Assembly: GCA_903896925.1 (NCBI GenBank)
Contig: CAITZM010000115.1
Location: 1-64,000, forward strand
DNA: 64,000 bases
DNA from: an uncultured Lentisphaerota bacterium
GTDB taxonomy: Bacteria > Verrucomicrobiota > Kiritimatiellia > CAIQIC01
Reading direction: 5' to 3'
Below the pieces are notes generated by a model, which searched no databases, had not been told where the DNA came from, and saw only the letters and a program-made list of their open reading frames with translations. This document shows positions 1-9,609 of this stretch, in pieces. Every line of letters begins with the position of its first letter. Position 1 is the stretch's first letter. The position numbers and the translations under genes were made by a program.

Positions 1-59
1 CGGGTCACCGACCCGGCGAAACAGACCTGCACCCCTCCCCTCACACGCTGCTCTTCCTC

Positions 60-3000
60 TTGGCCATGGGCCTCGGCGTATCCATTGTGGCTACCGCCGC
101 ACCACTGCCCGACGAAGTCGTCACGGCACTGCAAGTGGTTCGGAAATATGACTACGGCCAGCCGCGACAGCCGCTCTTCGCGCTCGAAGCCTTCGCCGGA
201 CGCGCCACGGCCCAACCGGAGCAGCAGCAGGCGTTGGCCGCGGCCTATGGCAAGCTGCTTACAGCACCCGACTCGACGGCGGCGGCGCGCGTGTTCGCCT
301 GCCAGCAGCTCGCACTCGTCGGCGGCTCGGCCGAGGTGCCGGTGCTGTCGGCGCTTCTCCTGCAACCGGAGCAGACCGACCATGCGCGTCTCGCGTTGCA
401 GGCGATCCCCGACCCCGAGGCCGGCGCCGCCCTGCGCGCCGCGCTGGACCGGCTCACCGGCAAGCCGCTGATCGGCGTGATCAACTCGCTCGGCGAACGG
501 CGGGACGCAGCAGCCGTCGGAGCACTCGGCAAGTTGACAGGCCAGTCCGACGAACAAGTACGCGTCACGGCCCGGCTGGCCCTGGGCAAGATCGGTGGCA
601 CGGCTGCCGCCGCGGCGCTGCCCCCCGATGCGGTGGAGGCGCGCCTGCTCTGCGCCGAACACTCCGCGCAGCAAACCGCGCAGGAGATCTACACCGCCTT
701 GAGCACCGTGACCCAGCCGGCCACGCGCCTCGCCGCCTTGACCGGACTCGCGCGCCTCGACGCGGCGCAAGCCACGCCGTTGCTGCTCAAGTCGATCCAC
801 GACACCGATCCGGCGCTGGCGCTCAACGCCCTGCACGTGCTCGGGCAGCTCAAGGGCGCTGACGTCAGCGCCGCGCTGGCCACCGAGCTTCCGCGGCTCG
901 ACGCGCCGCGCCAGGTCGCGCTGCTGGCCCTGCTGGCGGAGCGGCGCGCCACGGGGGCGCGCGGCGCCATCAGCACCCTCGCCGGCAGCAGCGATGAGTC
1001 CGTGCGCGCCGCCGCGCTCGAAGCGCTCGGCCTGGTCGGCGATGCCGCCAGCCTCCCCACCCTGCTCCAGGCGGCGGCGGAAAAGAAAGGCGCGGTAAAA
1101 GCCGCGGCCGAGTCCGCGCTCGCCCAACTGGCCGCGCCGGGCCTCGACGCGGCGTTCATCCAGGCCATCGCCACGGGTGCAGCCGGCGAACGCGTGGCGG
1201 CGATCAACGCGGTCGTCGCCCGCGCCCAAGCCGGCGCCTTGCCGGCCCTCTGCACGACCTTGCGCGATGGTGACGATAACGTGCGCGCCGCCGCCGCCAA
1301 GGCCGTCGGTAAAATCGGCACGCCGGATATCTATCCGCAGCTGGTCGGCCTGCTCGGCACCGCCCCTGACGCGGACCTGGAAAGCGCCATAGCGTCGGTC
1401 GGCCGCCGCATGACCGACGCGAACGCGCGCCTGGCTCCGCTGCTCGCGCTGCTCACACACGGCGGGACGAAAACGGAAGCACAAGCCGCCGTCTTGCGCA
1501 CACTCGCCGGCCTCGGCGGCAAGGAGGCCCTTGCCGCTGTCCGCGAACGGCTCACCTCCTCGGACGCCGCCCTGCAGGATGCGGCGGTGCGCGCGCTCTG
1601 CGACTGGTCCGAGAGCTCAGCCCTGATGGATCTGGAGTCTTTGATCAACGCCTCACCGAACCCTACGCACAAGGTGCTGGCGATGCGGGGCCTCTTCCGG
1701 CTCGCGCCGGCTCAAGAGGCGGGCGCGAGCTGTTTTGAACGCATTCGCGACGCCATGAAAACAGCCGATGAAAAGCGGCAATGGGTGAGCGCGCTCGGAG
1801 CGGTGCATAGCGCTGTCGCGCTTAACCTGTGCGTGGCCTCCCTAAGCGATGCTGACATCAGAAAAGAGGCGGCGCTGGCGCTGGCGCAAATCGGCCGGGC
1901 CATCATGCCGAAAGAAGCCGCTTTTGTTTTGGACAAGATGGATGGCGTGCTCGCAACCCACCCCGATTTGACTGCGGCCAAAAGCTTGCGCGCCGAGGCA
2001 CAGCAGGAACTCGGCCTCAAGTCGGCGCACAGCGATGCGCGGCGACACGCGCTCGCAGCCAAGTTGCCGGCCGGCTCGCGCGTCGCCGCCTATTGCGATT
2101 GCGGCGTCGAGAAGCAGGACAAGGGCAGCGACGGCATCACGCTGCGTGTGGTGAACGGACAGAATTGGGTCTGGCACGGCCAGTCCGAAAATCCGGCGGC
2201 GCTGACCGCGGCCTACGCGGGCGGTCATCTGAAGTTCGATGCCAGCGGCTTGAAAGCGAAGCTGAATTATCAACTCGGCTTCACGTGGTGGGACTTCGAC
2301 GCGAACGGTCGGGAACAGTCGGTTTGGATCGGCGGCAAGCAGGTATTGGCGAAGACCGCGCTGCCGGAGTGGCAAGGCAAGCAGCAAGGTCCGGTACAAA
2401 TCGCCGTCGCGATTCCCGCCGACGCGATCAAGAACGGCAAGATCGCCATCGAATTCCGCGGCGAGGGTAAGAGCAACGTCGTCTGCTCGGAAATCTGGCT
2501 CGTCGAATCAGCGACGCCCTTCGCCACCGTGACCGCGACAGCGACGATCACCGTCGTGCCAGCACCGCCGCCTGTCGCGCTCGTCACCAAGCCGGAAGTG
2601 CGGGCCAACGCCGGCGCGCAGAAGAAAATCCTGATCGTCACCGGCTGCGACTATCCCGGCCACAAGTGGCAGCAAACGACGCCCGCGCTCACCGCGGCGC
2701 TCGCGCAGGACAAACGGCTGGAGATCAGCGTCGTCGAGGACGCCAATTTTCTGGCCGCACCAGAGTTGAAGAACTACGACGCGCTGGTGCTGCATTACCA
2801 GAACCATCAGGTGGCCGCCCCCGGGCCCGCCGCCTTGGCCAACTTCAGGCAGTTCGTCGAGGGCGGGCGCGGCCTGGTGATGGTGCATTTCTCCTGCGGT
2901 GCTTTCATAGATTGGACGACGAAAACCGTGTCCAAGGAGTTCCTGCCGATCGCCGGCCGTGTGTGGGATCCGAAGTTGCGCGGGCATGACCCGCGCGGCC

Positions 3001-3296
3001 CGTTCCGCGTCCAGATCGCGGCCCCTGCGCACCCGATCACCGCCGGTCTGGCGGACTTCGACACCACCGACGAGCTCTACACCTGCCTCACCGGCGAAGT
3101 GCCGATCCAGGTGCTGGCGACGGCGACCTCGAAGGTGGACCAGAAAGTTTATCCCATGGCCTTCGTGCTCAATCCCGGCCAGGGCCGCACGTTTCACAGT
3201 GTGCTGGGCCACGACGTGCAGGCGCTCGGCGAAAGCGTCGGCGCGCTCTACCGCCGCGGGACCGCTTGGGCCGCGGGCCTGCCGCCCGGCAACTGA
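60..3296 (+). CDS. Secreted HEAT-repeat protein with C-terminal ThuA-like domain
   Basis: About 1,080 residues. Residues ~20-640 are Ala/Leu-rich HEAT/PBS-lyase-type helical repeats. A central beta-rich region (~660-830) follows, then a ThuA-like (trehalose-utilisation, class I glutamine amidotransferase-like) domain from ~860 to the end, seen in FVEGGRGLVMVHF, HPITAGLADF and SVLGHD. ThuA domains fused to repeat modules are frequent in PVC bacteria and are presumed to act on sugars, but the substrate is unknown. The start is uncertain. The TTG at 60 leaves only half a signal peptide, and the frame stays open to the window edge. In-frame codons 48-62 continue the hydrophobic core (LLFLLAMGLGVSIV), so translation probably begins at a CTG near 27 or before the window. 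Confidence 0.85.
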   Translation: MAMGLGVSIVATAAPLPDEVVTALQVVRKYDYGQPRQPLFALEAFAGRATAQPEQQQALAAAYGKLLTAPDSTAAARVFACQQLALVGGSAEVPVLSALLLQPEQTDHARLALQAIPDPEAGAALRAALDRLTGKPLIGVINSLGERRDAAAVGALGKLTGQSDEQVRVTARLALGKIGGTAAAAALPPDAVEARLLCAEHSAQQTAQEIYTALSTVTQPATRLAALTGLARLDAAQATPLLLKSIHDTDPALALNALHVLGQLKGADVSAALATELPRLDAPRQVALLALLAERRATGARGAISTLAGSSDESVRAAALEALGLVGDAASLPTLLQAAAEKKGAVKAAAESALAQLAAPGLDAAFIQAIATGAAGERVAAINAVVARAQAGALPALCTTLRDGDDNVRAAAAKAVGKIGTPDIYPQLVGLLGTAPDADLESAIASVGRRMTDANARLAPLLALLTHGGTKTEAQAAVLRTLAGLGGKEALAAVRERLTSSDAALQDAAVRALCDWSESSALMDLESLINASPNPTHKVLAMRGLFRLAPAQEAGASCFERIRDAMKTADEKRQWVSALGAVHSAVALNLCVASLSDADIRKEAALALAQIGRAIMPKEAAFVLDKMDGVLATHPDLTAAKSLRAEAQQELGLKSAHSDARRHALAAKLPAGSRVAAYCDCGVEKQDKGSDGITLRVVNGQNWVWHGQSENPAALTAAYAGGHLKFDASGLKAKLNYQLGFTWWDFDANGREQSVWIGGKQVLAKTALPEWQGKQQGPVQIAVAIPADAIKNGKIAIEFRGEGKSNVVCSEIWLVESATPFATVTATATITVVPAPPPVALVTKPEVRANAGAQKKILIVTGCDYPGHKWQQTTPALTAALAQDKRLEISVVEDANFLAAPELKNYDALVLHYQNHQVAAPGPAALANFRQFVEGGRGLVMVHFSCGAFIDWTTKTVSKEFLPIAGRVWDPKLRGHDPRGPFRVQIAAPAHPITAGLADFDTTDELYTCLTGEVPIQVLATATSKVDQKVYPMAFVLNPGQGRTFHSVLGHDVQALGESVGALYRRGTAWAAGLPPGN

Positions 3297-3302
3297 GCAG
3301 GG

Positions 3303-3350
3303 TTTCCCAAGGCCTGGAAATAAAACCGCCCGTTTCCCAAGGCTTGGAAA
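3303..3350. repeat. Pair of TTTCCAAG..TTGGAAA palindromes, 30 bp apart
   Basis: Two near-perfect 18-bp palindromes (3303-3320 and 3333-3350, TTTCCCAAGGCCTGGAAA-type) lie between two convergent genes. The same palindrome recurs at 13018, 18451, 35953, 44998 and 54606, nearly always in pairs or higher arrays at 30-32 bp offsets. At this site a role as bidirectional terminator or as protein-binding site is equally possible. Confidence 0.75.
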
Positions 3351-3406
3351 ACAGGCGGTCAAGTCCGTGCACAGTCCGGCAGCACGCAGGCTGGTGGGAG
3401 CAGGCT

Positions 3407-3769
3407 TTATTTTTTCTTCTTGGACTCCGAAGTGGCCACCACTTCGATCGAGCTGCAGTTTTCGCCGGCCGCCGTGACGTTCACTTTCTGGCCCTTTTGC
3501 AGATCCGCGAGCTTGCCCGACTTGCCTTCCACCGTGATCTTAGTGACCGAGGTGACTTTCAGTGTGAGATTGGACGAGCCATCGCTCTTCGCCAATTCAA
3601 TGGTGTTGGCCGCGCCGTCCACCGCGCCGACCGCCCAATGGGCCGGCGTATGCTTTTCGGCCTTCTTGGCATGCGCCTTTGATTTTGAAGCGGCCCCCGC
3701 GGGCACGACCAGCGCGAGTGCGACCATCACCACGAGGAAGCCCATACTCCATGACAGCGATTTTTTCAT
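3407..3769 (-). CDS. Small secreted beta-rich protein, function unknown
   Basis: About 120 residues: a signal peptide (MKKSLSWSMGF then a hydrophobic run ending in AGAAS), a Lys/His-rich linker and a beta-rich domain with ITVEGKSGKLADLQKGQKV, resembling the small OB-like DUF5666-type domains. It ends in a lysine tail. The start at 3769 is preferred to upstream ATGs at 3787 and 3850, because an AAAGGA lies seven bases before it and the signal peptide starts there. It is transcribed divergently from the DUF883 gene. The function is not known. Confidence 0.7.
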   Translation of the reverse strand: MKKSLSWSMGFLVVMVALALVVPAGAASKSKAHAKKAEKHTPAHWAVGAVDGAANTIELAKSDGSSNLTLKVTSVTKITVEGKSGKLADLQKGQKVNVTAAGENCSSIEVVATSESKKKK

Positions 3770-3912
3770 GTGCAGATCCTTTTCCATTTGACTGATTTCA
3801 CGGCCACTCGGGACGGCGTTGCCATTAGCAGTAATGACCTCCCGGCACAAGGGCCAAATAGGCGCCCCGCGGGTTTGGGTTGCCGCCGACTTTCAGGAGC
3901 CTGGTTTTTGAC

Positions 3913-3940
3913 ATGACATTAAACCGATCTAGTGTTATAT
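3913..3940 (+). promoter_or_regulatory. Possible promoter of the DUF883/YqjE-like pair
   Basis: The AT-rich stretch upstream of the gene at 3976 contains ATGACA (3913-3918) and TTATAT (3935-3940) separated by 16 bases. The match to a sigma-70 promoter is only moderate. It is supported mainly by position and by the local drop in GC. Confidence 0.3.
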
Positions 3941-3975
3941 GGATATTAGGTAACAAACAGGAAAGGAGCATGGTC

Positions 3976-4317
3976 ATGGAACACACAAGCGGAGAGAAGA
4001 TTGAGGAAGCGCTCAAACTCTTGGAGGAAGCGGCCAGGCAGAAAAAGGACGAGTTGAAAGCCGCCATGTCCGACAAGTACACGCATCTCAAAAACGTCAT
4101 CGTGGAAACCGAACACAGTTTCATCCAATCGCTGGCCGAGGCCAAAGTGCACGCGGCCGAGGCGGCGGCCCATGCGAAAGATGTGGCGGTCGATAAGGCC
4201 TGCGAGGTCGCCCGCGGTGTGGACAAGAACGTGCACCAAAATCCGTGGGCCTACATTGGAGGCACGGCAGCCATCGGGCTGTTGCTCGGCTACATTCTCG
4301 GCCGGAACCGCAAGTGA
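3976..4317 (+). CDS. DUF883 (ElaB/YqjD-like) membrane-anchored protein
   Basis: 113 residues. A long amphipathic, charged helix (EEALKLLEEAARQKKDELK, then Ala/Lys/Glu-rich) precedes a C-terminal NPWAYIGGTAAIGLLLGYILGRNRK-type segment. That Gly-rich single membrane helix with a basic end is the signature of DUF883/ElaB/YqjD proteins, which in E. coli sit in the inner membrane and bind ribosomes in stationary phase. The ATG at 3976 is chosen because GGAAAGGAG lies seven bases upstream; the ATG at 3970 would be only one base from it. It is followed 24 bases later by a two-TM protein, as yqjD is followed by yqjE in enterobacteria. Confidence 0.85.
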   Translation: MEHTSGEKIEEALKLLEEAARQKKDELKAAMSDKYTHLKNVIVETEHSFIQSLAEAKVHAAEAAAHAKDVAVDKACEVARGVDKNVHQNPWAYIGGTAAIGLLLGYILGRNRK

Positions 4318-4341
4318 CCGCGACCAGGAAAAGGCGTGCCT

Positions 4342-4737
4342 ATGTTTAAGGATCTACTGAAGGGGCTGCTGGCGGGCCTCGCGGTCAAACTGCTGGAGCA
4401 TTGCCGGGAACTGTCTCTGCCGCTGCTCAGGATCGAGGCGACGAAGTCCTATCTGCGCGGCGTGCAAATGGCCCGGCTGTCAGCACTCGGACTGCTGGGC
4501 ATGGGACTGCTGATCGGGCTCATCTGTCTCGGCGTGCTGCTGGTACATGCGGCCCTGTTCATCCTGCTGCCGTGGAACGTGGAAGCCAAAGCCATCCTGG
4601 GCCTCTGTCTGGGCCTGGGCTACGTGGTGCTCGGTATTGCCGTGCTCCGCGTGGCCATGGATGAAGGAACCTGGATGGAGAAATCAGGCGCCACCAAAAT
4701 GCTGAGAGAAGCGACCGCTCCGAGCGCCAAGGACTGA
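4342..4737 (+). CDS. YqjE/holin-superfamily-like two-TM protein
   Basis: 131 residues with two hydrophobic segments (about 48-75 and 82-107) flanked by charged ends, the layout of YqjE/phage-holin-family-III proteins. AGGAAAAGG lies seven bases before the ATG at 4342, so the GTG at 4336 is less likely. It forms a two-gene operon with the DUF883 gene and ends just before a strong terminator. The family assignment rests on topology and neighbour rather than a sequence motif. A role in membrane or envelope stress is inferred. Confidence 0.65.
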   Translation: MFKDLLKGLLAGLAVKLLEHCRELSLPLLRIEATKSYLRGVQMARLSALGLLGMGLLIGLICLGVLLVHAALFILLPWNVEAKAILGLCLGLGYVVLGIAVLRVAMDEGTWMEKSGATKMLREATAPSAKD

Positions 4738-4759
4738 GACGGGGGAGCGGTGTGTAGTC

Positions 4760-4804
4760 AGGCGAGGCTTTCAGCAACTGCTGGAAGGCCTCGCCTGTTT
4801 TATA
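4760..4804 (+). terminator. Rho-independent terminator
   Basis: A perfect 9-bp stem (AGGCGAGGC / GCCTCGCCT) with an inner CAGC/GCTG stem is followed directly by GTTTTAT. It lies 22 bases after the stop of the YqjE-like gene. Confidence 0.85.
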
Positions 4805-4869
4805 ACCGGCGGCCGTGGATCGCCCCGGCCCGAGAGCGCCCACCACAGCGGCACCCGAGCGCGCACCGC

Positions 4870-6114
4870 TCAGCCGGCGACGGATTGCTTCTCCCGCGAC
4901 TGCCCGCCGGGCAATGTAAACGTGAAGGTCGTCCCCTGGCCCGGGTGTGAGATGACCGTCAGTTTGCCGTCATTCATTTCGACAAATTTCTTGCAGAGCA
5001 GCAGGCCCAGCCCGGTGCCCTTCTCACCCGACGTTCCCTGGGTGGTGGCGGCCTTGTTCATGCGCCACAAGTTCTCGAGCTGGGTCGGACTCAGCCCCAC
5101 CCCGGTGTCGGCGACGGTAACGGACACAACATCCGCGGCGACTTGTGAGGAGACCGTGACGCAACCGCCTGCCGGAGTGAACTTGAGCGCATTTGTCAGC
5201 AGGTTCTGCAGCACGGAATACATCATGTGCTGATCGGCATAGAGCACGGCCGCCGTATTGGGACGCAGGGCCAGGGTAATTTTCTTTTTTTCAGCCGCCT
5301 TGGCAAGGACATCGATCACACCCGAAGCCAACCCGTCCACCGCGAGCAGGGTGCGGCGGGGGCTCATCAGGCCGGATTCCATCTGAGCCCATTCCAATAG
5401 ATTCTCGACCAGTGTGAAAGCCTGACGCGACGCCGTCAACAGTTCGCTCGACAAGTCCTGCACTTCCCGGGCCGGCAGGCTGCCGGCCTCGCTGGCCAAA
5501 ACTTCCGCCAATCCAAGCAGGGCCGTGAACGGGGAGCGTAAATCGTGAGCGATCACCGAAAACAGGAGATCCTTGCTGTCGTTGGCCTGTTGCAATTGTG
5601 CGGCATAGGTTTGCAAGCGGTGGAAGGAATGCCTCAGTTCCAGCAGCTTGATCACCTGGTTGGCAAGGGTATGCAGGGCCTGCAACTGTGGGGCGCTCAG
5701 CTCCCTGGGTATCCGGTCGATCGCGCAGAGGGTACCCAGCGCCAAACCGTCGGGCGTAACCAGAGGGGCGCCCGCATAGGAGCGAATATGCGGCGCGGAC
5801 GTAACCAACGGGTTATCGAAGAAACGTTCATCCTTCAGGGTGTCCTTGACGACGAAGACCTCTTTCCCGAGGATGGCATGGGCACAAAAAGCGATATCAC
5901 GGGGCGTTTCCCGGGCGTCCAAACCTACCTTGGCTTTGAACCACTGGCGTTGCGTATCGACCAGACTGATAAGCGCAATCGGTGTCTGGCAGATAAAGGC
6001 GGCCAAGGCCGTGAGTTCATCGTAAGCCACCTCATAGGCGCTATCCAGGATATCGTAACGCAACAAACTTGCGATACGTTCCTTCTCCTGGATGCCCAAC
6101 GGCGCAGTCTTCAT
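4870..6114 (-). CDS. GAF-domain sensor histidine kinase
   Basis: 414 residues with no membrane segment, so it is probably a cytosolic sensor. A GAF domain occupies ~25-165 (FICQTPIALISLVD, RSYAGAPLVTPDGLALGTLC). HisKA follows with the phospho-acceptor His190 in FSVIAHDLRSP, then HATPase_c with the N-box (NLLTNALKFTPAGG), G1 (VADTGVGL) and G2 (GEKGTGLGL) boxes. The ATG at 6114 has AAGGGA seven bases upstream; extending the frame to 6240 would add an unconvincing leader. No response regulator is adjacent, so the partner must be elsewhere. Confidence 0.9.
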   Translation of the reverse strand: MKTAPLGIQEKERIASLLRYDILDSAYEVAYDELTALAAFICQTPIALISLVDTQRQWFKAKVGLDARETPRDIAFCAHAILGKEVFVVKDTLKDERFFDNPLVTSAPHIRSYAGAPLVTPDGLALGTLCAIDRIPRELSAPQLQALHTLANQVIKLLELRHSFHRLQTYAAQLQQANDSKDLLFSVIAHDLRSPFTALLGLAEVLASEAGSLPAREVQDLSSELLTASRQAFTLVENLLEWAQMESGLMSPRRTLLAVDGLASGVIDVLAKAAEKKKITLALRPNTAAVLYADQHMMYSVLQNLLTNALKFTPAGGCVTVSSQVAADVVSVTVADTGVGLSPTQLENLWRMNKAATTQGTSGEKGTGLGLLLCKKFVEMNDGKLTVISHPGQGTTFTFTLPGGQSREKQSVAG

Positions 6115-6363
6115 CAAAATTCCCTTCAGCCGGGCGCAAGAATAAGACCCGTACGATGCCACGCAAGATAAATAAATACGAACCAGTCCCTTGGACAGAC
6201 AGCACGGCGCCAATGATCCGCGGCGCACCCGTCTGCTCAAGCCAGGTTGTGGGGCCGCATTTCGGATCGCGTAACGGAGTTCCCCCCTTCACCACCACGG
6301 CGTCTTGTGTTAGCTTCCCTGTCGAAAGCGGCGGCGTCAACGACAGGGCGAGGGACAGTTCTC

Positions 6364-7974
6364 ATGAGCGATAACCGGGTGCCCGTTCAGCAATTGCTAA
6401 CCTTGGAGGAGCGCGCTGCGCTCGATGCGTTTTGTGTGCCTGCCAGCGGCGTGGCGCTCTTGCCCGGCCTGGCCAGGTTCCTGCACGAGCGGTTCGCCGT
6501 GGAACTGGTGTTGGATCAGGACATCGTGAAAGGCTTCGCCGCCGATCAATCCAACTTGTCCGGCCACGCCCAGGCACTGGCGCGGCCCATGACGGCGCGC
6601 GAGTGCGCCATCGTGCTGCGCGCCTGTCACCGCGCGCACATCCCGCTGACCCTGTCCGGCGGTCGGTCCAATCTGACCGGCAGCGCCACGCCACAGGCGG
6701 GCGTGGTGCTCTCCACCGTACGGATGTTGGCACCGGCGCCCGCGGTCGATGTGGCGGGCAAACTGGTGCACGCGCCAGTGGGCCTGTTCCTCGAAGACCT
6801 GCGGAAGGCCGTCCGCCATCAGAGCGCGGAGACGCTGATCTATCCGGTGGACCCCACCAGCCGCGCGGAAGCCAGCGTCGGGGGCTCGCTCGCCTGCAAT
6901 GCCTCGGGCTTCATCCCCGGCGAGCAAGGCGCGGCGCGCGCCTGGGTGGCGGCGCTGGACTTCCTGCTCCCCGACGGGAGCTTGATCCGCGCGCAATCCG
7001 GCCAATACGTTTCCCGCGACGGTCTGTTCCTGCTCGCCGACGGCGACGCCGTGACCGATCTGCCCGTACCGCGCCATCCGCGGCCCACCATCAAGAATGC
7101 CAGCGGCCCCTACTCCAAGCCTGATGGCGTCATGGACTTCCTCGATTTCGTGATCGGCAGCGAAGGCATCTACGGGCTGGTCACCGGCTGCACCTTGCGC
7201 TTGAAGGCCAAGCCGCAGGCGATGCTGGACCTGTTCTTCCCGCTGCCCGCCGAGGCCGATGCCCTGGAGTTCTACACTTTCCTGCGCGCCCATTTACAGG
7301 GCCGGTTCGACCAGCTGGGCGCGCTGGAGTACTTTGGCGTCAATTCCCGCAAATACATGGAGCACGAGGCCGCGCTGTTCCGCGGCAACAACCAGGTGGC
7401 CATCTATCTGCAGGTGCCCCTGCACGACCAAACGCTGGAGGACGCTGCCGAGGCGTGGCTGGGACTGCTGGAGGCGGCGAATTGCCATATCGACCCGGAC
7501 GCCATCATCATGCTGGACGACGAGCAGAGCTGGAAAACTTTCATGGAGGCGCGGCACTCGCTGCCGGCCAACGCGCTGGAGGTCGTCCAGCGGCGCGGCA
7601 CCTTTACGATCATGACGGATGCCGCCGTGCCGCCGGAACGTTTCGCCGAGTTTCTGGAGTTCACCCACGGCTTGCTGCAGCGCGCGGGCATGGACTATCT
7701 CGCCTTCGGGCACCTGGGCGACTGCCACCTGCACTTCACTCTGCTGCCGGAAAAGAAGGACCTGGCACTCGGCGTGGAAATCTACGACCAGATCATCGCG
7801 CGCGCGGCCGAGCTCGGCGGCGTCTATTCGGGCGAGCACGGCACCGGCCAGCGCAAGCGCAAGGACTTCCTGCGCTGCTATGGCCCCGCCGCCGCCGCGC
7901 AGGTGCTGAACTGCAAGCGAGCGATCGACCCGCATCTGCTCCTGAACCGCAACGTCGTGGTGGAAGCCCCATAG
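6364..7974 (+). CDS. FAD-linked 2-hydroxyacid dehydrogenase (GlcD / D-lactate dehydrogenase type)
   Basis: 536 residues. It has a PCMH-type FAD-binding domain (~65-245; NLTGSATPQAGVVL, DPTSRAEASVGGSLACNASGF) and an FAD-oxidase C-terminal domain with the conserved metal/substrate histidines in FGHLGDCHLHFTLLP and GEHGTGQRKRKDFL. The family oxidises D-lactate or glycolate (D-2-hydroxyacids) to 2-oxoacids, passing electrons to the respiratory chain. It lacks the fused Fe-S domain found in some homologues. GAGGGA lies eight bases before the ATG. The lactate racemase-like gene downstream and the lactate permease nearby favour lactate, but glycolate cannot be excluded. Confidence 0.88.
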   Translation: MSDNRVPVQQLLTLEERAALDAFCVPASGVALLPGLARFLHERFAVELVLDQDIVKGFAADQSNLSGHAQALARPMTARECAIVLRACHRAHIPLTLSGGRSNLTGSATPQAGVVLSTVRMLAPAPAVDVAGKLVHAPVGLFLEDLRKAVRHQSAETLIYPVDPTSRAEASVGGSLACNASGFIPGEQGAARAWVAALDFLLPDGSLIRAQSGQYVSRDGLFLLADGDAVTDLPVPRHPRPTIKNASGPYSKPDGVMDFLDFVIGSEGIYGLVTGCTLRLKAKPQAMLDLFFPLPAEADALEFYTFLRAHLQGRFDQLGALEYFGVNSRKYMEHEAALFRGNNQVAIYLQVPLHDQTLEDAAEAWLGLLEAANCHIDPDAIIMLDDEQSWKTFMEARHSLPANALEVVQRRGTFTIMTDAAVPPERFAEFLEFTHGLLQRAGMDYLAFGHLGDCHLHFTLLPEKKDLALGVEIYDQIIARAAELGGVYSGEHGTGQRKRKDFLRCYGPAAAAQVLNCKRAIDPHLLLNRNVVVEAP

Positions 7975-7980
7975 AAGATT

Positions 7981-8100
7981 TTAACGCAAAGTCGCCAAGG
8001 AAAGCAGAAGACGCGAAGCAGCTGCGCTGCCTTTGTGGCTTCCAGTCGACCTTCAAGTCTTTGCAGTAAGCCTCTTATCTGCTTTGCGACTTTGCGTTAA
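7981..8100. repeat. Inverted repeat, TTAACGCAAAGTC arms
   Basis: A perfect 13-bp inverted repeat (7981-7993 and 8088-8100) encloses GC-rich A/G-biased sequence with short repeats such as GACGCGAAG. Similar ACGCAAAG vocabulary is common between genes in PVC and other environmental genomes. No gene is visible in the 236-base gap. Confidence 0.6.
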
Positions 8101-8210
8101 CTTCTGCCCCGACTCTGTGACCTCCTCTGACCTCTGAGTCCTCTGTGGTGAAAGCTCTTCCGCCCTTGGAAAATATTCCCCCGGCCATGGCCTTGTGCTA
8201 GCTTTCGCCC

Positions 8211-9560
8211 ATGAAGCGATTTGAGCTCGAATTCGGCGAGGAAACGCTGCGGCTGCAGCTCCCCGATCATGCCGAGATTCTCACGCTGCCGGCCGTGGCG
8301 CCACTCCAGCATCCGGCCGCAACCATCCGGCACGCCTTGCAGCATCCCATCGGCAAGCCGTCATTGGCCGAGATCGTGCGCGCCAAGGTGCAGCATAAGC
8401 CCAAGGCCCACGCCGTCATCGTCATCAGCGACAGCACGCGCCCCGTACCCTATCGCGGGGAGCAGGGCATTTTGGAACCGCTCCTTGAGGTGTTGCGCGC
8501 CGGGCAGGTCGAGTCCGTCGAGATCCTGGTCGCCACCGGCACGCACCGGCCGATGACCGACGCCGAGCTGCGCCACATGCTGCCGCCCGCGGCCTTCGCG
8601 CCCGGCGTGACCGTGACCAATCACCGCTGCACCGAGACCGCCGAACTGCGGCATATCGGCCGCACCGTCCGCGGCACCGAGGTCTGGATCAACCGTCATT
8701 ATCTGGATGCCGACATCAAAATTCTGACCGGCCTCGTTGAGCCGCACTTCATGGCCGGCGTCAGCGGCGGCGCCAAGTCGATCTGTCCGGGGCTGGTCGG
8801 CGAGCAGGTGACCTACATCTTCCACGGCGCGGCGATGATGGCCGATGCGCGGGCCGACAGCCTGTCGTTGGAAGGCAATCCCTGCCGCGAGGAATCCCGC
8901 GCGGTCGCGGGCATGGCGGGCGTGGACTTCATCGTCAATGTGACCATCGACCGGAACAAGCAGGTGACCGGCGTCTTCGCCGGCGACCTCGACCAGGCGC
9001 ACCGTGCAGCGACGGAAAAGGCGCTGAGCGAGGTGGTGATTCCGTTCGGGCAACATTACGACATCGTCGTCACCCATACCGGTTTCGTCGGGAAGAATCA
9101 CTATCAAGCCGCCAAGGCCGCGGTCGAAGCCGCACGCGCCGTCACGCCCGGCGGGCAGCTCATTCTCGCCGCCAATCTGACCGATCCCGATCCTGTCGGC
9201 GGCCCCAACTACAAGCGCGTACTGCCCCTGCTCCGCCAGTTGGGGCCTGACGCGGCCGAGCAAAAGCTCCTGTCCGCTGACTGGACCTTTGTGCCCGAGC
9301 AGTGGGAATTGCAGATGTGGGCCCGCGTCTTCCGGCGGCTGGGTCCCACGGGACGTTTCATACTCTGCGCGCCACAACTCACCGGCGAGAAATTCCACGA
9401 GCACGGCATCCACGGTCACGACGGCGGCGCAGGCCTGGCCGGTGCCGGCCGTGAATTCGCGGAGGCGATGGTGCAGCGCCTGCTCCACCGCGTGCAACCC
9501 CACCAGCGCCTCGCCATCCTTGCGGACGGCCCCTACGGCGTGCCCCGGCACCGGCGCTGA
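8211..9560 (+). CDS. larA: LarA-like nickel-pincer (lactate) racemase
   Basis: 449 residues, DUF2088/LarA family. Residues matching the nickel-pincer-nucleotide site of Lactiplantibacillus LarA are present with the right spacing: Asp74 in SDSTRP, His112 in ATGTHRP, His179 in GLVEPHF, Lys189 (covalent cofactor lysine) in SGGAKSICPG, and His205 exactly 16 residues later. LarA interconverts D- and L-lactate; relatives act on other 2-hydroxyacids, so the substrate is inferred from the neighbours (FAD dehydrogenase upstream, lactate permease downstream). The cofactor-making genes larB, larC and larE are not in this window. The symbol is by family. Confidence 0.85.
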   Translation: MKRFELEFGEETLRLQLPDHAEILTLPAVAPLQHPAATIRHALQHPIGKPSLAEIVRAKVQHKPKAHAVIVISDSTRPVPYRGEQGILEPLLEVLRAGQVESVEILVATGTHRPMTDAELRHMLPPAAFAPGVTVTNHRCTETAELRHIGRTVRGTEVWINRHYLDADIKILTGLVEPHFMAGVSGGAKSICPGLVGEQVTYIFHGAAMMADARADSLSLEGNPCREESRAVAGMAGVDFIVNVTIDRNKQVTGVFAGDLDQAHRAATEKALSEVVIPFGQHYDIVVTHTGFVGKNHYQAAKAAVEAARAVTPGGQLILAANLTDPDPVGGPNYKRVLPLLRQLGPDAAEQKLLSADWTFVPEQWELQMWARVFRRLGPTGRFILCAPQLTGEKFHEHGIHGHDGGAGLAGAGREFAEAMVQRLLHRVQPHQRLAILADGPYGVPRHRR

Positions 9561-9609
9561 ACCCAGGAATTTCACCGCAGAGACCTAGCGCGGCTACGCC
9601 GCAACGAAA